From: Chitinophaga sp. SYP-B3965
GTDB lineage: Bacteria > Bacteroidota > Bacteroidia > Chitinophagales > Chitinophagaceae
Reading direction: 5' to 3'
Assembly: GCF_009647655.1 (NCBI RefSeq)
Contig: NZ_WJFD01000003.1
Span: 782,661-846,660, forward strand
DNA: 64,000 nucleotides
Position 1 is the first letter of the stretch, and each line of letters opens with the position of its first letter. Shown one piece after another: positions 43,378 through 52,352 of the stretch. The translations under genes were made by a program, and so were the position numbers. The notes under the pieces were generated by a model. That model was not told the origin of the DNA and did no database searches. It was given only the letters and a program-made list of their open reading frames with translations.

Positions 43378-43986
43378 TTATGCGATTCCCTGGAACCGCG
43401 CGTTCATCTCATCTATAAACGCCAGGATATTATCCCGGCCCATTTTCTTGACGGTGGACGTAACATGATGCGCCGGTAAAAACTGCCAGGTTTCCCGCAT
43501 CTTGTTCAAAAATGCCTTCACATTCCGGCTGGCTTCCAGCTGCGTAGTTTTATCTGCCTTCGTGAACACCAATTGAAAAGGGATCTCCCACTTCCCCAGC
43601 TGATTCACAAAATCCAGGTCCAGTTTCTGTGGTGTATGCCGGCTGTCTATCAACACAAATACATTCATTAGGGTGGTGCGCTTGCGCAGATAGTTCTCAA
43701 TCATCTGCTCCCAGTTCCGGCGCTGACTTTGTGATACTTTCGCAAAACCATACCCCGGCAGATCCACTATATACCAGCTTTTATTGATCAGAAAATGGTT
43801 GATCAGCTGCGTTTTTCCCGGCGTACCGGAAGTTTTGGCCAGCTTATGCTGGTTCATCAACATGTTGATCAGGCTGGACTTCCCCACGTTTGAGCGCCCT
43901 ATAAAGGCATATTCCGGTTTATCCGCAACCGGACATTTTTCCCAATCCGGACTACTGATTATGTATTCTGCTGATTTGATCACCAT
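43378..43986 (-). CDS. engB: ribosome biogenesis GTPase EngB (YsxC/YihA)
   Basis: A 202-residue small GTPase. The G1 P-loop GRSNVGKSS lies at residues 30-38, G2 around TSGTPGKT, G3 DLPGYGFA and G4 TKADK. EngB assists assembly of the large ribosomal subunit in the cytosol. The N-terminus (MVIKSAEYIISSPDWEKCP) is as expected. It is divergent from ubiE (53 bp) and ends in an intrinsic terminator. Length and motifs are complete. Confidence 0.96.
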   Translation of the reverse strand: MVIKSAEYIISSPDWEKCPVADKPEYAFIGRSNVGKSSLINMLMNQHKLAKTSGTPGKTQLINHFLINKSWYIVDLPGYGFAKVSQSQRRNWEQMIENYLRKRTTLMNVFVLIDSRHTPQKLDLDFVNQLGKWEIPFQLVFTKADKTTQLEASRNVKAFLNKMRETWQFLPAHHVTSTVKKMGRDNILAFIDEMNARFQGIA

Positions 43987-43996
43987 AATTTATCCA

Positions 43997-44031
43997 TTTG
44001 CGGCCCCTCAACTATAATTCTATTAACTTTG
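43997..44031 (+). promoter_or_regulatory. ubiE promoter (TTTG-N23-TAACTTTG)
   Basis: TTTG (43997-44000) and TAACTTTG (44024-44031) are 23 bp apart, slightly longer than consensus. The ATG at 44039 is seven bases downstream of the -7 box. Confidence 0.55.
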
Positions 44032-44038
44032 CGGCACT

Positions 44039-44782
44039 ATGGCGAGCAAAGATCTACAGAAAACGGTTCCTTTTGAAGGCTCAAATTTAAGCAAGAAGGA
44101 GCAGATAGCGCACATGTTCAATGATATTGCAGGGAGGTACGACTTCATGAACCACTTTATGAGTCTGGGAATTGACGTAGGGTGGCGCAAAAAAGCATTG
44201 AAACTCCTCGTTCCCCTCCAGCCCAAAACCATCCTGGACGTAGCTACCGGCACCGGAGACGTTGCCATCATGGCCGAACGCATGCTGCAACCCGAGAAAG
44301 TGATCGGCATAGATATTTCTGAAGGAATGCTCGCCTTTGGCCGCGAAAAGGTAGCCAAAGCCGGTTTAAGTGATAAGATCACCCTCCAGACCGGAGACAG
44401 CGAAACAATAAGTTTCCCCGATACAACGTTTGATGCCATAACCGCAGCTTTTGGTGTGCGGAACTTTGAGAACCTGGAAAAAGGACTGGCTGAAATGTAC
44501 CGGGTACTGAAGCCCGGAGGCAAAATGGTGATCCTGGAATTCTCAAACCCTACCAAAACACCTGTTAAGCAGTTATATAACTTTTATTTTCGCTATATTA
44601 CACCTACGATCGGGAAATGGATCGCCCGGAATAAAGCAGCTTATTCATATCTGCCCAGTTCGGTAAAAGCATTCCCACAAGGCCAGATCATGTGTGATAT
44701 TTTACAGAAAATTGGTTTTCAGGCTGTTACATGCAAAACGCTAACCTTTGGTATATGTTCCATTTATTGCGCTACCCGATAG
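44039..44782 (+). CDS. ubiE: demethylmenaquinone methyltransferase
   Basis: A 247-residue class I SAM-dependent methyltransferase of the UbiE/MenG family. Family motifs: KKEQIAHMFNDIAGRYDFMNHFMSLGID, the SAM loop ILDVATGTGDVAI, and the C-terminal YRVLKPGGKMVILEFSNP and YFRYITPTIGKWI. In Bacteroidota, which use menaquinone, it should methylate demethylmenaquinone to menaquinone for respiration. The porT gene starts 28 bp inside its 3' end, so the two are co-transcribed and translation may be coupled. A promoter with a -7 box seven bases from the ATG precedes it. Confidence 0.95.
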   Translation: MASKDLQKTVPFEGSNLSKKEQIAHMFNDIAGRYDFMNHFMSLGIDVGWRKKALKLLVPLQPKTILDVATGTGDVAIMAERMLQPEKVIGIDISEGMLAFGREKVAKAGLSDKITLQTGDSETISFPDTTFDAITAAFGVRNFENLEKGLAEMYRVLKPGGKMVILEFSNPTKTPVKQLYNFYFRYITPTIGKWIARNKAAYSYLPSSVKAFPQGQIMCDILQKIGFQAVTCKTLTFGICSIYCATR

Positions 44783-45453
44783 CGGGTGCTTTTTTACTCC
44801 TACTGAATGCACTACCGGCCAAAGCACAACTGAATATGGAGGAACATGACCGTAAACCCTACTATTTCGGGATTACGTTAGCCGCCAATCAATCCAACTT
44901 CAGGCTCACCCATTCAGACCTGTTCCTGAAACAGGACTCTATTATGGTAGCAGAACCACTGAAAACAGTTGGGTTCAACCTCGGTTTGCTGGCAAATCTC
45001 CGGCTGAACCATCGTTTTGACCTGCGCGTGAACCCACAGCTCCTGTTCGCCAACAAGAACTTATACTATAAAGAGAATTACCCTGAACGGGAAACCGAGA
45101 AAAAGGTGGAATCCATTGTGGTAAGCTTCCCCATACAACTCAAATTCAAATCAGACCGTATCAATAACATGCGCGTCTACACGATAGCCGGTTTAAAAAT
45201 AGACCAGGACCTGGCCTCTAATAAAGCCACCCGCCGCGCAGAAGATCTTGTAAAGATCAATAAGACCACCTATGGTTTTGAACTGGGCGCAGGGTTCGAG
45301 TTCTATTTCGAAAGCTTCATCTTCACCCCGGAATTCAAGATCAGCAACGGCCTCAACAATGTACATGTGCTGGATAAAAACCTGCGCTACTCCAATGTGA
45401 TAGACCAGTTAAACTCACGCATGATCGTGTTCTCTATTCATTTGCAGGGCTAG
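44755..45453 (+). CDS. porT: PorT-like outer-membrane beta-barrel protein (T9SS)
   Basis: A 232-residue protein with a signal peptide (MFHLLRYPIAGAFLLLLNALPAKAQ). The mature part is a predicted eight-stranded barrel of the porT family (FGITLAANQSNFRLTHSD, LGLLANLRLNHRFDLRVNPQLLF, KVESIVVSFPIQLKFKS). PorT is needed for type IX secretion in Porphyromonas and gliding relatives. Its position right after ubiE is a recurring gene order in Bacteroidota. I prefer the ATG at 44755, which gives a good signal peptide; an alternative ATG at 44731 adds eight residues. It overlaps the ubiE 3' end by 28 bp in another frame. Confidence 0.85.
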   Translation: MFHLLRYPIAGAFLLLLNALPAKAQLNMEEHDRKPYYFGITLAANQSNFRLTHSDLFLKQDSIMVAEPLKTVGFNLGLLANLRLNHRFDLRVNPQLLFANKNLYYKENYPERETEKKVESIVVSFPIQLKFKSDRINNMRVYTIAGLKIDQDLASNKATRRAEDLVKINKTTYGFELGAGFEFYFESFIFTPEFKISNGLNNVHVLDKNLRYSNVIDQLNSRMIVFSIHLQG

Positions 45454-45472
45454 TCCGTTTTGGATAACTTTG
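45441..45472 (+). promoter_or_regulatory. pyrC promoter (TTTG-N20-TAACTTTG)
   Basis: TTTG (45441-45444, inside the porT 3' end) and TAACTTTG (45465-45472) are 20 bp apart, a consensus match. The ATG at 45477 is four bases downstream of the -7 box, so the mRNA is probably leaderless. Confidence 0.7.
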
Positions 45473-45476
45473 CCCC

Positions 45477-46823
45477 ATGCAAAATATCATTATCAGGAAT
45501 ATATCTGTTGTAAATGAAGGCAGCACAACCGTTCAGGATGTACTGATCAGTAATGGCCGCATAGAAAAGATAGCCCCTCAGATCACTGCCACAGGTTTCT
45601 CCGGCAAAGAGATCAACGGGGAAGGCAAATACCTGCTCCCCGGTGTAATAGACGATCAGGTGCATTTCCGGGAACCAGGCCTTACCCAAAAAGCCACCAT
45701 CCAGACCGAAGCCCGTGCAGCCGTAGCCGGCGGCACCACCAGCTTCATGGAAATGCCCAACACCAAACCGGAAGCCGTTACACAGGAAAGACTGGAAGAT
45801 AAATACATCATCGCCGCCAACGGATCGCTGGCCAACTATTCCTTCTTCATGGGCGTATCCAACGACAATGCAGAAGAAGTACTGAAAACCAATGCAAAAA
45901 AAGACAGGGTCTGCGGCGTAAAGATCTTTATGGGTTCCTCCACCGGTAATATGCTCGTGGATAATTACCTCACCCTGGAAAAGATCTTCTCAGAAACAGA
46001 GCTGCTCATCGCCACACATTGCGAAGATGAAAAGATCATCCGCGCAAACATGGAGAAATACAAACAGGAAAAAGGAGATCACCTCTCTGCAGCAGATCAT
46101 CCGTTGATCCGCAATGAAGAAGCCTGTTTCGAATCCTCTCTCGTAGCCATACAGTTTGCACAGAAACATAATTCCAGGCTGCACATCCTCCATATTTCCA
46201 CAGAGAAGGAATTACAGCTTTTCGGGAACATGCTGCCCCTGGAAGAAAAACGCATCACCGCAGAAGTATGTGTACATCATCTCTGGTTTACCGCAGATGA
46301 CTACACGAAATACGGCAACCTCATCAAATGTAACCCCGCCATCAAAGCCCCGCATCACCGCGAAGCGCTCTGGCAGGGCATGCTGGACAATCGCCTGGAT
46401 ATCATCGCCACAGACCATGCACCGCATACCTGGGATGAAAAACAACAAGCTTATCTACAGGCTCCTTCCGGTGTCCCCTTAGTACAGCACAGTCTCCTGA
46501 TGATGCTGGAACAGGTAAAAGCCGGCCGCTTCACTATAGAAAAAATGGCAGAAAAGATGAGCCATGCACCCGCCGCCTGCTTCCGGATCAAAGAAAGAGG
46601 TTACCTGCGCGAAGGATATCATGCTGATTGTGTGATCGTTGATCTGCAACAATCCACCACCGTAACAAAAGAAAATATCTATTATAAGTGCGGCTGGAGC
46701 CCCTTTGAAGGACATACCTTCCCTGCGGCCATCACCCATACGATCGTAAGCGGGCACCTCGCTTATGAGAATGGGCAGTTCAATGAGAACCAGCTGGGGC
46801 AACGGCTGTTATTCAACGCATAA
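45477..46823 (+). CDS. pyrC: dihydroorotase
   Basis: A 448-residue amidohydrolase. The metal-binding DDQVHFREPG (replacing the usual DxHxH), the NTKP motif (MPNTKPEAVT), the carboxylated lysine segment GVKIFMGSS, HCEDE, LHILHIST and the ATDHAPHT aspartate are in family order. It cyclises N-carbamoyl-L-aspartate to dihydroorotate in pyrimidine synthesis (cytosol). This is the large, class I-type bacterial form. It has its own promoter and is monocistronic, followed by a 16-bp perfect hairpin. The Gln in place of the first HxH histidine is typical of Bacteroidota dihydroorotases in my experience. Confidence 0.92.
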   Translation: MQNIIIRNISVVNEGSTTVQDVLISNGRIEKIAPQITATGFSGKEINGEGKYLLPGVIDDQVHFREPGLTQKATIQTEARAAVAGGTTSFMEMPNTKPEAVTQERLEDKYIIAANGSLANYSFFMGVSNDNAEEVLKTNAKKDRVCGVKIFMGSSTGNMLVDNYLTLEKIFSETELLIATHCEDEKIIRANMEKYKQEKGDHLSAADHPLIRNEEACFESSLVAIQFAQKHNSRLHILHISTEKELQLFGNMLPLEEKRITAEVCVHHLWFTADDYTKYGNLIKCNPAIKAPHHREALWQGMLDNRLDIIATDHAPHTWDEKQQAYLQAPSGVPLVQHSLLMMLEQVKAGRFTIEKMAEKMSHAPAACFRIKERGYLREGYHADCVIVDLQQSTTVTKENIYYKCGWSPFEGHTFPAAITHTIVSGHLAYENGQFNENQLGQRLLFNA

Positions 46824-46842
46824 ATGTATTACAGCAATAGGT

Positions 46843-46880
46843 GTGTAAGGCTGCAACCCTCTATGGTTGCAGCCTTACAC
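46843..46880 (+). terminator. hairpin after pyrC
   Basis: A 16-bp perfect stem, GTGTAAGGCTGCAACC with GGTTGCAGCCTTACAC and a 6-nt loop, 20 bp after the pyrC stop. It is followed by GCTTTATGG rather than a T-run, so it may stabilise the mRNA 3' end as much as terminate. Confidence 0.6.
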
Positions 46881-46956
46881 GCTTTATGGAAATTTATCAT
46901 TCCTGCATCTAGTTCCTTAACGCGTTTCACTGTAAATTCACTTAAAATTCTGCCGA

Positions 46957-48285
46957 ATGGAGCTGGATAAAACAACCTACCTCGACCTATCGATCTTTAA
47001 CCGGGAAGACGAATACTCCCTGTTCCATAAAATGGATTTCACCACCACATCCGGAGGACGGGATTACCTGCGCACACTTTTCAGCACACCACTGAAAGAC
47101 CTCACCGCTATTCATAACCGCCAGCAAATGTTACAATTCCTGCTGGACAATGAAACAGCCTGGCCACCGATGATCAGCAACGGCACCATTGTAGTGGTAG
47201 AGAATTACCTGAATGCAGAAATAGAAACAGTCTCCAGTTCAGACGGTTTTACCCTGTATATCAATGCCGTCATTACAAAAACCATCTACGCACCAGATTT
47301 CGGATTCATCAAATTCTCTTTCGATCAGTTGCTGAACCTCATCAAAGGTTTCAGGATGCTGGTGGATACCTTCAATGCAGCAGAAGCACCTGTAACCCTG
47401 CGGATGATCCTGGAAAGAGCAAGGGTACTCCTCGGCCAGAAAGAATTTTCCGATATCGTTCGCCTGCATGATAATGGCAAGTTAAATTACGTGGAGATCC
47501 TCCGGCACGATCGCCTGATCCGCCGCAGGCATAAAAAGGTATTGTGGGAACTAACGGAACTATACACCCGCCTCGATGCTTACCACAGCATGGCAGTAGC
47601 CATCCGTCATTTCAATCTCACCTTCCCTAAATTCCTGGAAGAACCAAAGCCGCACATCGACATAAAAAACCTATATCACCTGATCCTGCCACAGCCGGTA
47701 TCTTATGATGTAGCGATGGACCCGCATCGTCACTTTATTTTCCTCACCGGCGCCAACATGGCCGGCAAAACAACTTTCATCAAAGCAGTAGGCATAGCGG
47801 TATTCCTTGCACATCTGGGCATGGGCGTACCTGCAGCACAAATGCAGCTGACCTTCTTCCATGGTATACTCAGCAATATTGATGTGAAGGATAATATCTT
47901 CAAAGGAGAAAGTTATTTCTACAATGAAGTACAAAGGATCAAGAACACCATCATCAAGATCAGCGATAAAAAGAACTGGCTCATCCTGATAGATGAAATG
48001 TTCAAAGGCACCAATGTGGAAGACGCCAAGAACTGCTCCCTTGCAGTGATCCAGGGCCTCCTCCAAAATCATCAATGCCTGTTCATCCTCTCCACACACT
48101 TGTATGAAATAGCAGAAGAACTAAGAGAAGAAGATCAGATCATTTTCAAATATTTCCAGTCAGATGTAGTGGATGACGATCTGCGTTTTACCTACGAATT
48201 GAAAGATGGTATTGCGAAAGAAAAGATCGGGTATCTCATTTTGAAAAGAGAAAAAGTGATCGAGTTGCTGGCAAATATGAAATAG
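46957..48285 (+). CDS. MutS-related ATPase (short MutS without mismatch-binding domain)
   Basis: A 442-residue protein. It has a helical N-terminal half equivalent to the core/lever domain of MutS and a C-terminal ABC-type ATPase with Walker A GANMAGKTT, Walker B LILIDEMFKGTN and the H-loop STHLYEIAEEL. The mismatch-recognition domain I (FxE motif) and the connector domain are missing, as in the MutS family 'DNA mismatch repair protein MutS' of about 440 residues seen in Bacteroidota. A role in mismatch repair is therefore unlikely; the real function is not known. It is 32 bp upstream of comM in the same orientation. Confidence 0.88.
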   Translation: MELDKTTYLDLSIFNREDEYSLFHKMDFTTTSGGRDYLRTLFSTPLKDLTAIHNRQQMLQFLLDNETAWPPMISNGTIVVVENYLNAEIETVSSSDGFTLYINAVITKTIYAPDFGFIKFSFDQLLNLIKGFRMLVDTFNAAEAPVTLRMILERARVLLGQKEFSDIVRLHDNGKLNYVEILRHDRLIRRRHKKVLWELTELYTRLDAYHSMAVAIRHFNLTFPKFLEEPKPHIDIKNLYHLILPQPVSYDVAMDPHRHFIFLTGANMAGKTTFIKAVGIAVFLAHLGMGVPAAQMQLTFFHGILSNIDVKDNIFKGESYFYNEVQRIKNTIIKISDKKNWLILIDEMFKGTNVEDAKNCSLAVIQGLLQNHQCLFILSTHLYEIAEELREEDQIIFKYFQSDVVDDDLRFTYELKDGIAKEKIGYLILKREKVIELLANMK

Positions 48286-48293
48286 CTTATCTT

Positions 48294-48317
48294 GGGACAA
48301 TAACCATTGTTTGTCCC
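48294..48317. promoter_or_regulatory. inverted repeat directly ahead of the comM start codon
   Basis: GGGACAA (48294-48300) and TTGTCCC (48311-48317) form a 7-bp inverted repeat; the second arm abuts the ATG at 48318. The inner ACAAT/ATTGT adds to the symmetry. It could be an operator or a 5' UTR hairpin. Confidence 0.45.
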
Positions 48318-49862
48318 ATGCTCATTAAAATATTCGGCAGCGCCGTGCAAGGCGTAGAAGCCATTACCATTACTATTGAAGTGAATGTTGGCCAGGGTAC
48401 ACAGTTCTACCTGGTGGGTCTTCCTGATAATGCGGTAAAAGAAAGTGAATTCCGCATTGAAACAGTTATCAAAAATATTGGCTATAAGATGCCGCGCCTG
48501 CGCACCATCGTTAACATGGCGCCGGCAAATATCCGCAAAACCGGTGCTGCGTATGATCTGCCTATTGCCGTAGGTATCCTCGCTGCATCCAAACAGATCA
48601 CGTATGTGCATGATCCTGCGCAGTTCATCATTATGGGTGAATTGTCTTTGGATGGAACGCTTCGGCCCATTCGGGGAGCTTTACCGATGGCATTGCAGGC
48701 AAAGAAAGATGGATTCAAAGGCATTATCCTTTCTTCCCAGAACGCCCCGGAAGCAGCAATGGTGGAAGGATTGGAAGTATACAGTGTAAAACACATCAAC
48801 GAAGTACTAAACTTCCTGAAAGGCGATACAGCACTACAACCCATCCCTCCCATCGATTATACGCCACAGCATATTTTCGATATAGATTTCGCAGAAGTAA
48901 AAGGACAGTTCTTCGTAAAACGAGGAATGGAAATTGCTGCTGCCGGAGGGCATAACATGCTGCTGGTTGGTCCGCCGGGAGCTGGAAAAACAATGATGGC
49001 ACAACGGTTCCCTACTATTCTTCCACCACTAACTTTGCAGGAGGCATTAGAAACCACCAAGATACATTCCATCGTAGGAAAACTTGGTCAACATATGGCG
49101 GCTGTCACATGCAGACCTTTCCGTTCTCCACATCATACCATCAGTGATGTAGCCTTGGTAGGAGGAGGCAGCACACCGCAACCCGGCGAAATTTCATTAG
49201 CGCAGAACGGCGTTCTTTTCTTAGATGAATTACCAGAGTTTAAAAGTACAGCATTAGAAGTATTGCGGCAGCCAATGGAAGAACGAAAAGTGACGGTCTC
49301 ACGTGCTAATTTTTCAGCAGATTTCCCTGCCAACTTCTCTCTGGTGGCGGCTATGAACGCATGTCCATGCGGCTATTTCAATCATCCTGCAAAACATTGT
49401 TGCTGTCCACCCGGTGCCGTACAGAAATATCTCAATAAGATCTCGGGGCCTTTGCTAGATCGCATTGATCTGCATATTGAAGTGACGCCCGTACCATCAT
49501 CTCTCATGATAGAAGATAATATTTCTAATGAATCAAGTGCAGTGATAAGAGACCGTGTTATAGCAGCAAGGAATATTCAGGCCAAACGTTTCAGCAATGA
49601 ACGTTATGTCATTCATTGCAATGCCCAAATGAATAACAAACAATTATATCTTTATTGCAGGTTACTCCCAAATGCGAGAACACTTCTTGAAACCGCCATG
49701 AAACGACTACACCTCTCTGCCCGCGCATACAACCGGATACTAAAAGTCAGTCGCACCATAGCTGATCTTGCAGGGGCAGAAGAGATAGATACACCACATA
49801 TTGCAGAAGCAATAGAGTATAGAAAATTGGATAGGGAAAGCTGGGGGCAATATCAACGCTAA
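48318..49862 (+). CDS. comM: YifB/ComM family Mg-chelatase-like AAA ATPase
   Basis: A 514-residue protein. The N-terminal Lon-substrate-like half (GLPDNAVKESEFRI, MAPANIRKTGAAYDLPIAVGIL) is followed by the AAA core with Walker A GPPGAGKT, Walker B VLFLDELPEF, and the Cys-rich insertion ACPCGYFNHPAKHCCCPPG typical of this family. ComM is a helicase that extends branch migration during natural transformation in Vibrio and Haemophilus. Whether this organism is transformable is unknown. It follows the short MutS gene by 32 bp, with an inverted repeat in the gap. Confidence 0.93.
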   Translation: MLIKIFGSAVQGVEAITITIEVNVGQGTQFYLVGLPDNAVKESEFRIETVIKNIGYKMPRLRTIVNMAPANIRKTGAAYDLPIAVGILAASKQITYVHDPAQFIIMGELSLDGTLRPIRGALPMALQAKKDGFKGIILSSQNAPEAAMVEGLEVYSVKHINEVLNFLKGDTALQPIPPIDYTPQHIFDIDFAEVKGQFFVKRGMEIAAAGGHNMLLVGPPGAGKTMMAQRFPTILPPLTLQEALETTKIHSIVGKLGQHMAAVTCRPFRSPHHTISDVALVGGGSTPQPGEISLAQNGVLFLDELPEFKSTALEVLRQPMEERKVTVSRANFSADFPANFSLVAAMNACPCGYFNHPAKHCCCPPGAVQKYLNKISGPLLDRIDLHIEVTPVPSSLMIEDNISNESSAVIRDRVIAARNIQAKRFSNERYVIHCNAQMNNKQLYLYCRLLPNARTLLETAMKRLHLSARAYNRILKVSRTIADLAGAEEIDTPHIAEAIEYRKLDRESWGQYQR

Positions 49863-49870
49863 GAGTAAGG

Positions 49871-49915
49871 GAGAAAGGACTTTTATTTTAATGAATAAAA
49901 TAAAAGTCCTTTCTC
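49871..49915. terminator. 20-bp perfect inverted repeat between comM and the EF-G2 gene
   Basis: Positions 49871-49890 pair perfectly with 49896-49915 around the 5-nt loop ATGAA; the outer part reads GAGAAAGGAC / GTCCTTTCTC and the inner part is A/T-rich. It sits 8 bp after the comM stop and serves both convergent genes. Confidence 0.8.
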
Positions 49916-50007
49916 TGCCCTCGTATGCGCTATCAAAATAAAAGGAGGTCTCTTTTCCATCAAAAAGAAACCGTCTCTGCCCTTGCATGCTCTCCCCCAA
50001 GTCCCCA

Positions 50008-52146
50008 TCAATGCTGCCCATTCGCCGTCTCCACCTTCTTATAATCCTCACTCAACTTCTTCTGCACATCCGCAGGCACCGGCGCATATTCCGCAAATAC
50101 TGCTTTCACTTTTGCTTTCCCTTGTGTTACGTTGCGTAAAGAAGCATACAGCTTATCTAACTCCGCCTGAGGAGTCCTTGCTTTGATCACCTGGTTCGTA
50201 GTACCACTATCCATACCAGTGATAATACTACGGTGACTCTGCAACTCACTCATAATATCCCCCATCATCACTACCGGCGCAGAAGCTTCCAGATCATACA
50301 CCGGCTCTAATAACTGCGGTGCTGCCTGATGGAAAGCATCGCGGAATGCCATCATCCCCGCAATTTTAAAAGAGATATCATTACTATCCACCGGATGCAT
50401 CTTACCATCATATACACTCACCCGTATATCCCGCACATAAGATCCTGTGAGCGGGCCTTCATGCATTTTTTCCATTACACCTTTGAGGATAGAAGGAAGA
50501 AAACGCGTATCAATAGCACCGCCAACGATGCAATTATTAAACACTAATTTCCCGCCCCAGTTAAGCGCAATTTCATCTGTATCACGCACGGTATATTCTG
50601 AAAAGGCCGGCATTCCTTCATAGAAAGGTTCGATCTTCATAAACACCTCTCCAAACTGCCCCGCTCCACCAGACTGCTTTTTATGCCGGTAAGATGCCAT
50701 CGCCGGTTTCTGGATGGTCTCACGGTAAGGGATACGCGCAGCCAGGTAATCTATTGGCATGTTATAGATATTTTCCAGTCGCCATTTAGTGATGAGGAGA
50801 TGCAGATCCCCCTGGCCATGCAGGATCACCTGGTTAAGTTCACGGTTGTATTCAATTTCAAGCGTGGGATCTTCCATGTGGATCTCAGCCAGTACTTCGC
50901 TGAGTTTTTCATCATCTCCTTTGTTCTTTGCTACAATCGCTACGCGCACTTTAGGTGCAGGAAAATGAATGGGATCTATCTGTGCGGTGTAGTTCTTCTC
51001 ACTGAGTGTATGACTGGTAAAAGTATTTTTAAGTTTAAGCGTGCAGCCGATATCTCCGGAACGCAGCCGTTCTACCGGCTGGCGGTTCTTGCCGTCTGCA
51101 ATGAATAACTGGTTCAGTCGTTCTGTAACATCTCCTTTTTCATTGTACAGCTCCTGCCCTGCTTTCAATTCTCCGCTCATTACTTTGAAGAAAGAGAGTT
51201 TACCGATATGCGGCTCCAGTAAAGTTTTGAATATGAACAAACAGGTGGGGCCGGCAGGATCGCAGGGGATCTCTTTTCCATCTTCTGTTTGCTCAGGGGG
51301 CATTTCCACCGCGGATGGGGCAACATTATCAATAAAGCCCATCAGGCGGCCGCTGCCCATATTGCTGCGTGCACAAAGACAAAACACGGGAAACACCTGG
51401 TGTTTCATCATGCCTATTTTCAATCCCTGCCGCAGCTCATCTTCATCCAGGCTGCCTTTCTCAAAGAACAGCTCCATGAGGGCATCATCATTTTCGGCAG
51501 CTTTCTCTACGAGTTCGTTGTGTAATTTATCCGCCTGTTCCTGTTCTTCTGGCGGAATGGGTAATTTCTCAGGTTTGCCGCCTCCTGCAGGAAAGCGGTA
51601 CATGGTCATTTTTAGCAGATCTATGATGGCATTGAAACCCGTCCCCTGGTTGATGGGGTATTGCATCACTGTTACGGCGTTGCCAAAGAATTGTCTGGCC
51701 TGTTCCAGCGTTTGGTTATAGTTGGCGTTTTCATGGTCCAGGTGGTTAATGGCGAGAATGGTGGGTTTGTTAAATTGGTCGATGTAATCCCAGATCAGTT
51801 CGGTTCCAACTTCCACCCCGTTATACGCATGCAGCAAAAGAACTGCTGTATCGCAAACCCGGATGGAAGAGATGACCTCCCCCACGAAATCCTCAGACCC
51901 CGGCGTGTCTATGATATTGATCTTATAATCCCGCCACTCCGTATGTGCCAGGGTGGCATACACCGAGTTTCCCCGTTCATGTTCCACTTCGTGGTAGTCG
52001 GACACGGTGTTCCTTTCTTCAACAGTGCCCCTTTTACTGATAATGCCAGCCTCGAACAACATGTCCTCGGCCAGCGTGGTTTTGCCGCTCTTGGCAGCGC
52101 CAATGAGCACAATGTTCTTGATGTGTTTTTCATCGTACATTTTCAT
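50008..52146 (-). CDS. elongation factor G paralogue (EF-G2-like) with altered G-domain
   Basis: A 712-residue five-domain EF-G. The P-loop GAAKSGKT (residues 16-23) is intact, but the G3 motif reads DTPGSEDF, with S84 in place of the catalytic His of DTPGH; the switch I consensus RGITI is replaced by RGNSV; and the NKxD motif reads NHLD (134-137). Domain IV (GGAGQFGEVFMKIEPF) and domain V are present. In Bacteroides thetaiotaomicron the EF-G2 paralogue is reported to support translocation without GTP hydrolysis, and these substitutions fit that type. It would act on ribosomes in the cytosol. An alternative start is the ATG two codons in. Divergent from an ABC exporter gene. Confidence 0.9.
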   Translation of the reverse strand: MKMYDEKHIKNIVLIGAAKSGKTTLAEDMLFEAGIISKRGTVEERNTVSDYHEVEHERGNSVYATLAHTEWRDYKINIIDTPGSEDFVGEVISSIRVCDTAVLLLHAYNGVEVGTELIWDYIDQFNKPTILAINHLDHENANYNQTLEQARQFFGNAVTVMQYPINQGTGFNAIIDLLKMTMYRFPAGGGKPEKLPIPPEEQEQADKLHNELVEKAAENDDALMELFFEKGSLDEDELRQGLKIGMMKHQVFPVFCLCARSNMGSGRLMGFIDNVAPSAVEMPPEQTEDGKEIPCDPAGPTCLFIFKTLLEPHIGKLSFFKVMSGELKAGQELYNEKGDVTERLNQLFIADGKNRQPVERLRSGDIGCTLKLKNTFTSHTLSEKNYTAQIDPIHFPAPKVRVAIVAKNKGDDEKLSEVLAEIHMEDPTLEIEYNRELNQVILHGQGDLHLLITKWRLENIYNMPIDYLAARIPYRETIQKPAMASYRHKKQSGGAGQFGEVFMKIEPFYEGMPAFSEYTVRDTDEIALNWGGKLVFNNCIVGGAIDTRFLPSILKGVMEKMHEGPLTGSYVRDIRVSVYDGKMHPVDSNDISFKIAGMMAFRDAFHQAAPQLLEPVYDLEASAPVVMMGDIMSELQSHRSIITGMDSGTTNQVIKARTPQAELDKLYASLRNVTQGKAKVKAVFAEYAPVPADVQKKLSEDYKKVETANGQH

Positions 52147-52339
52147 ACGGAAGGAGTTTAGGGTGTTAATGGTACACCGGGTTGGGTCCGTATTGCCGAT
52201 CGGGTGAGAAGTATCAATTTTTAAGGCTCATAACATGCGGGTAAATTACCATCCGGCTGCTACTATTAAATTACGGTTTTTTGCTGTAAATACCGTGATA
52301 AGTACAGTTTTAAATTGGTGTTTAAACGCTATTACACCC

Positions 52340-52347
52340 TAACTTTG
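52340..52347 (+). promoter_or_regulatory. -7 box TAACTTTG five bases from the ABC exporter start
   Basis: An exact TAnnTTTG box ends five bases before the ATG at 52353. The -33 candidate is TTGG (52315-52318), 21 bp upstream of the box. Confidence 0.55.
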
Positions 52348-52352
52348 CCAAC

